Assembly (NCBI RefSeq): GCF_021729885.1
Contig: NZ_CP063401.1
Location: 1,736,001-1,800,000 of the forward strand
Direction of reading: 5' to 3'
DNA from: Devosia sp. SL43
GTDB lineage: Bacteria; Pseudomonadota; Alphaproteobacteria; Rhizobiales; Devosiaceae
Length of the DNA: 64,000 nt
The notes under the pieces are model-generated. The model was not told where the DNA came from. It saw only the letters and a list, made by a program, of their open reading frames with translations, and ran no database searches. Numbering within the stretch: position 1 is the first letter of the stretch; every line of letters begins with the position of its first letter. Of the stretch, positions 63,468-64,000 are shown piece after piece. Made by a program: the position numbers and the translations under genes.

Positions 63468-64000
63468 TCAACTTGTCGCCAGTTCCATGACCGAGACGTC
63501 ATTGGCGTCCTTCCGGTCCAGAATTCCAGCCTGCTTTCCATGCGCCATGACCATGACGCGGTTCGAGACGCCCAGGACCTCTTCGAGGTCCGAACTCACG
63601 ACAATCACGGCAACGCCCTGCCGGGCCAGGTCCATGATCGTGTCATAAATGGAGGATCGCGCGCCGACATCGATGCCACGCGTCGGTTCATCCAGCACCA
63701 CGACCTGTGGATTGCGCGCGAGCCACTTGGCCAGCACGACCTTCTGCTGGTTGCCCCCGGACAGCTCGCCGGCATCCTGGCCGCCACGGCCCTTGACGCC
63801 AAACCGGGCAATGAAGGTATCGGCAAACTGGGCCAGCTGGCCCGACGTCACCACGCCGCGCCGCGACACAGTGTCGAGATTGGCATAGCCGATGTTCTCG
63901 GCAATTGAATGGTCGAGCACTAGGCCCTGCAATTTGCGGTCTTCCGGCACCAGCACGACGCCGTTCCGGATCGCCTCGGCCGGTGAGCGTGGCGTTATGT
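63468..64000 (-). CDS. Sugar ABC transporter ATP-binding protein, ribose type (N-terminus cut by window edge)
   Basis: This is the C-terminal 177 residues of a two-domain RbsA/MglA-type ATPase; the frame continues past the right edge. Visible motifs are VVLVPEDRKLQGLVL, the signature LSGGNQQKVVLAKWL and VVLDEPTRGIDVGA, typical of the second ATPase domain. The start and the first domain lie outside the window. It is likely co-transcribed with the downstream SDR gene. Confidence 0.88.
   Translation of the reverse strand, partial: ITPRSPAEAIRNGVVLVPEDRKLQGLVLDHSIAENIGYANLDTVSRRGVVTSGQLAQFADTFIARFGVKGRGGQDAGELSGGNQQKVVLAKWLARNPQVVVLDEPTRGIDVGARSSIYDTIMDLARQGVAVIVVSSDLEEVLGVSNRVMVMAHGKQAGILDRKDANDVSVMELATS

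Overview
The window is high-GC DNA with mostly tightly packed, often overlapping genes. Gene content (N-methylglutamate pathway with glx-type genes, a BigR-type sulfide operon, many ABC uptake systems, Gfo/Idh/MocA and GMC oxidoreductases, FixK/Fnr-like boxes) points to an alphaproteobacterium of the Hyphomicrobiales, perhaps Devosia-like. The genus is an inference from gene content only. I saw no rRNA, tRNA, CRISPR array or intact insertion sequence.

Layout. (1) 1-18.2 kb: a sugar or polyol-type catabolic regulon. A long minus-strand operon encodes a CoA-transferase, enoyl-CoA hydratase, aldehyde dehydrogenase, a complete ABC importer, two GMC oxidoreductases and a second binding protein cut by the left edge. 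A LacI-family regulator and a divergent plus-strand operon (Gfo/Idh oxidoreductase, FAD dehydrogenase, PfkB kinase) share the locus. The same 14-16 bp palindrome lies in the -35/-10 spacer of both operon promoters, next to the regulator's 3' end, and inside the start of the second binding protein. (2) 18.3-30.8 kb: an M41 (FtsH-type) protease remnant, small secreted proteins, a DUF900-like hydrolase, a YbbA/YbbP-type ABC system, a GNAT-like protein and two large secreted proteins. Four or five TTGA-N6-TCAA boxes (Fnr/FixK-like) suggest low-oxygen control. (3) 31-34.2 kb: two TetR regulators, one divergent from an alpha/beta hydrolase with a clear operator, and an isolated intrinsic terminator.

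(4) 34.2-45.4 kb: a Pot-type ABC importer, two aldehyde dehydrogenases, a luciferase-like flavin monooxygenase, a three-part fusion (alpha/beta hydrolase, flavin reductase, Nudix-like tail), an AA_synth-family protein, and a divergent GntR regulator with a DUF1330 protein. It looks like a two-component monooxygenase pathway for an imported nitrogenous compound; the substrate is unknown. (5) 45.5-57.8 kb: a complete N-methylglutamate pathway for methylamine (gmaS, mgsABC, mgdABCD) with purU for formyl-tetrahydrofolate, plus XRE-cupin and AraC/GlxA-type regulators. (6) 57.9-62.5 kb: a sulfide/persulfide detoxification operon (SulP transporter, DUF442 phosphatase-like protein, persulfide dioxygenase, two YeeE/YedE proteins, DUF2892) with a divergent BigR-type sensor. 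(7) 62.7-64 kb: a short-chain dehydrogenase and the C-terminal part of a sugar ABC ATPase, cut by the right edge.

How they work together: each block pairs an importer or a set of redox enzymes with its own regulator and a recognisable operator, typical of a soil heterotroph with many compact catabolic modules. The methylamine block is the best assigned. The LacI regulon at the left and the flavin monooxygenase block are the strongest candidates for undescribed pathways.
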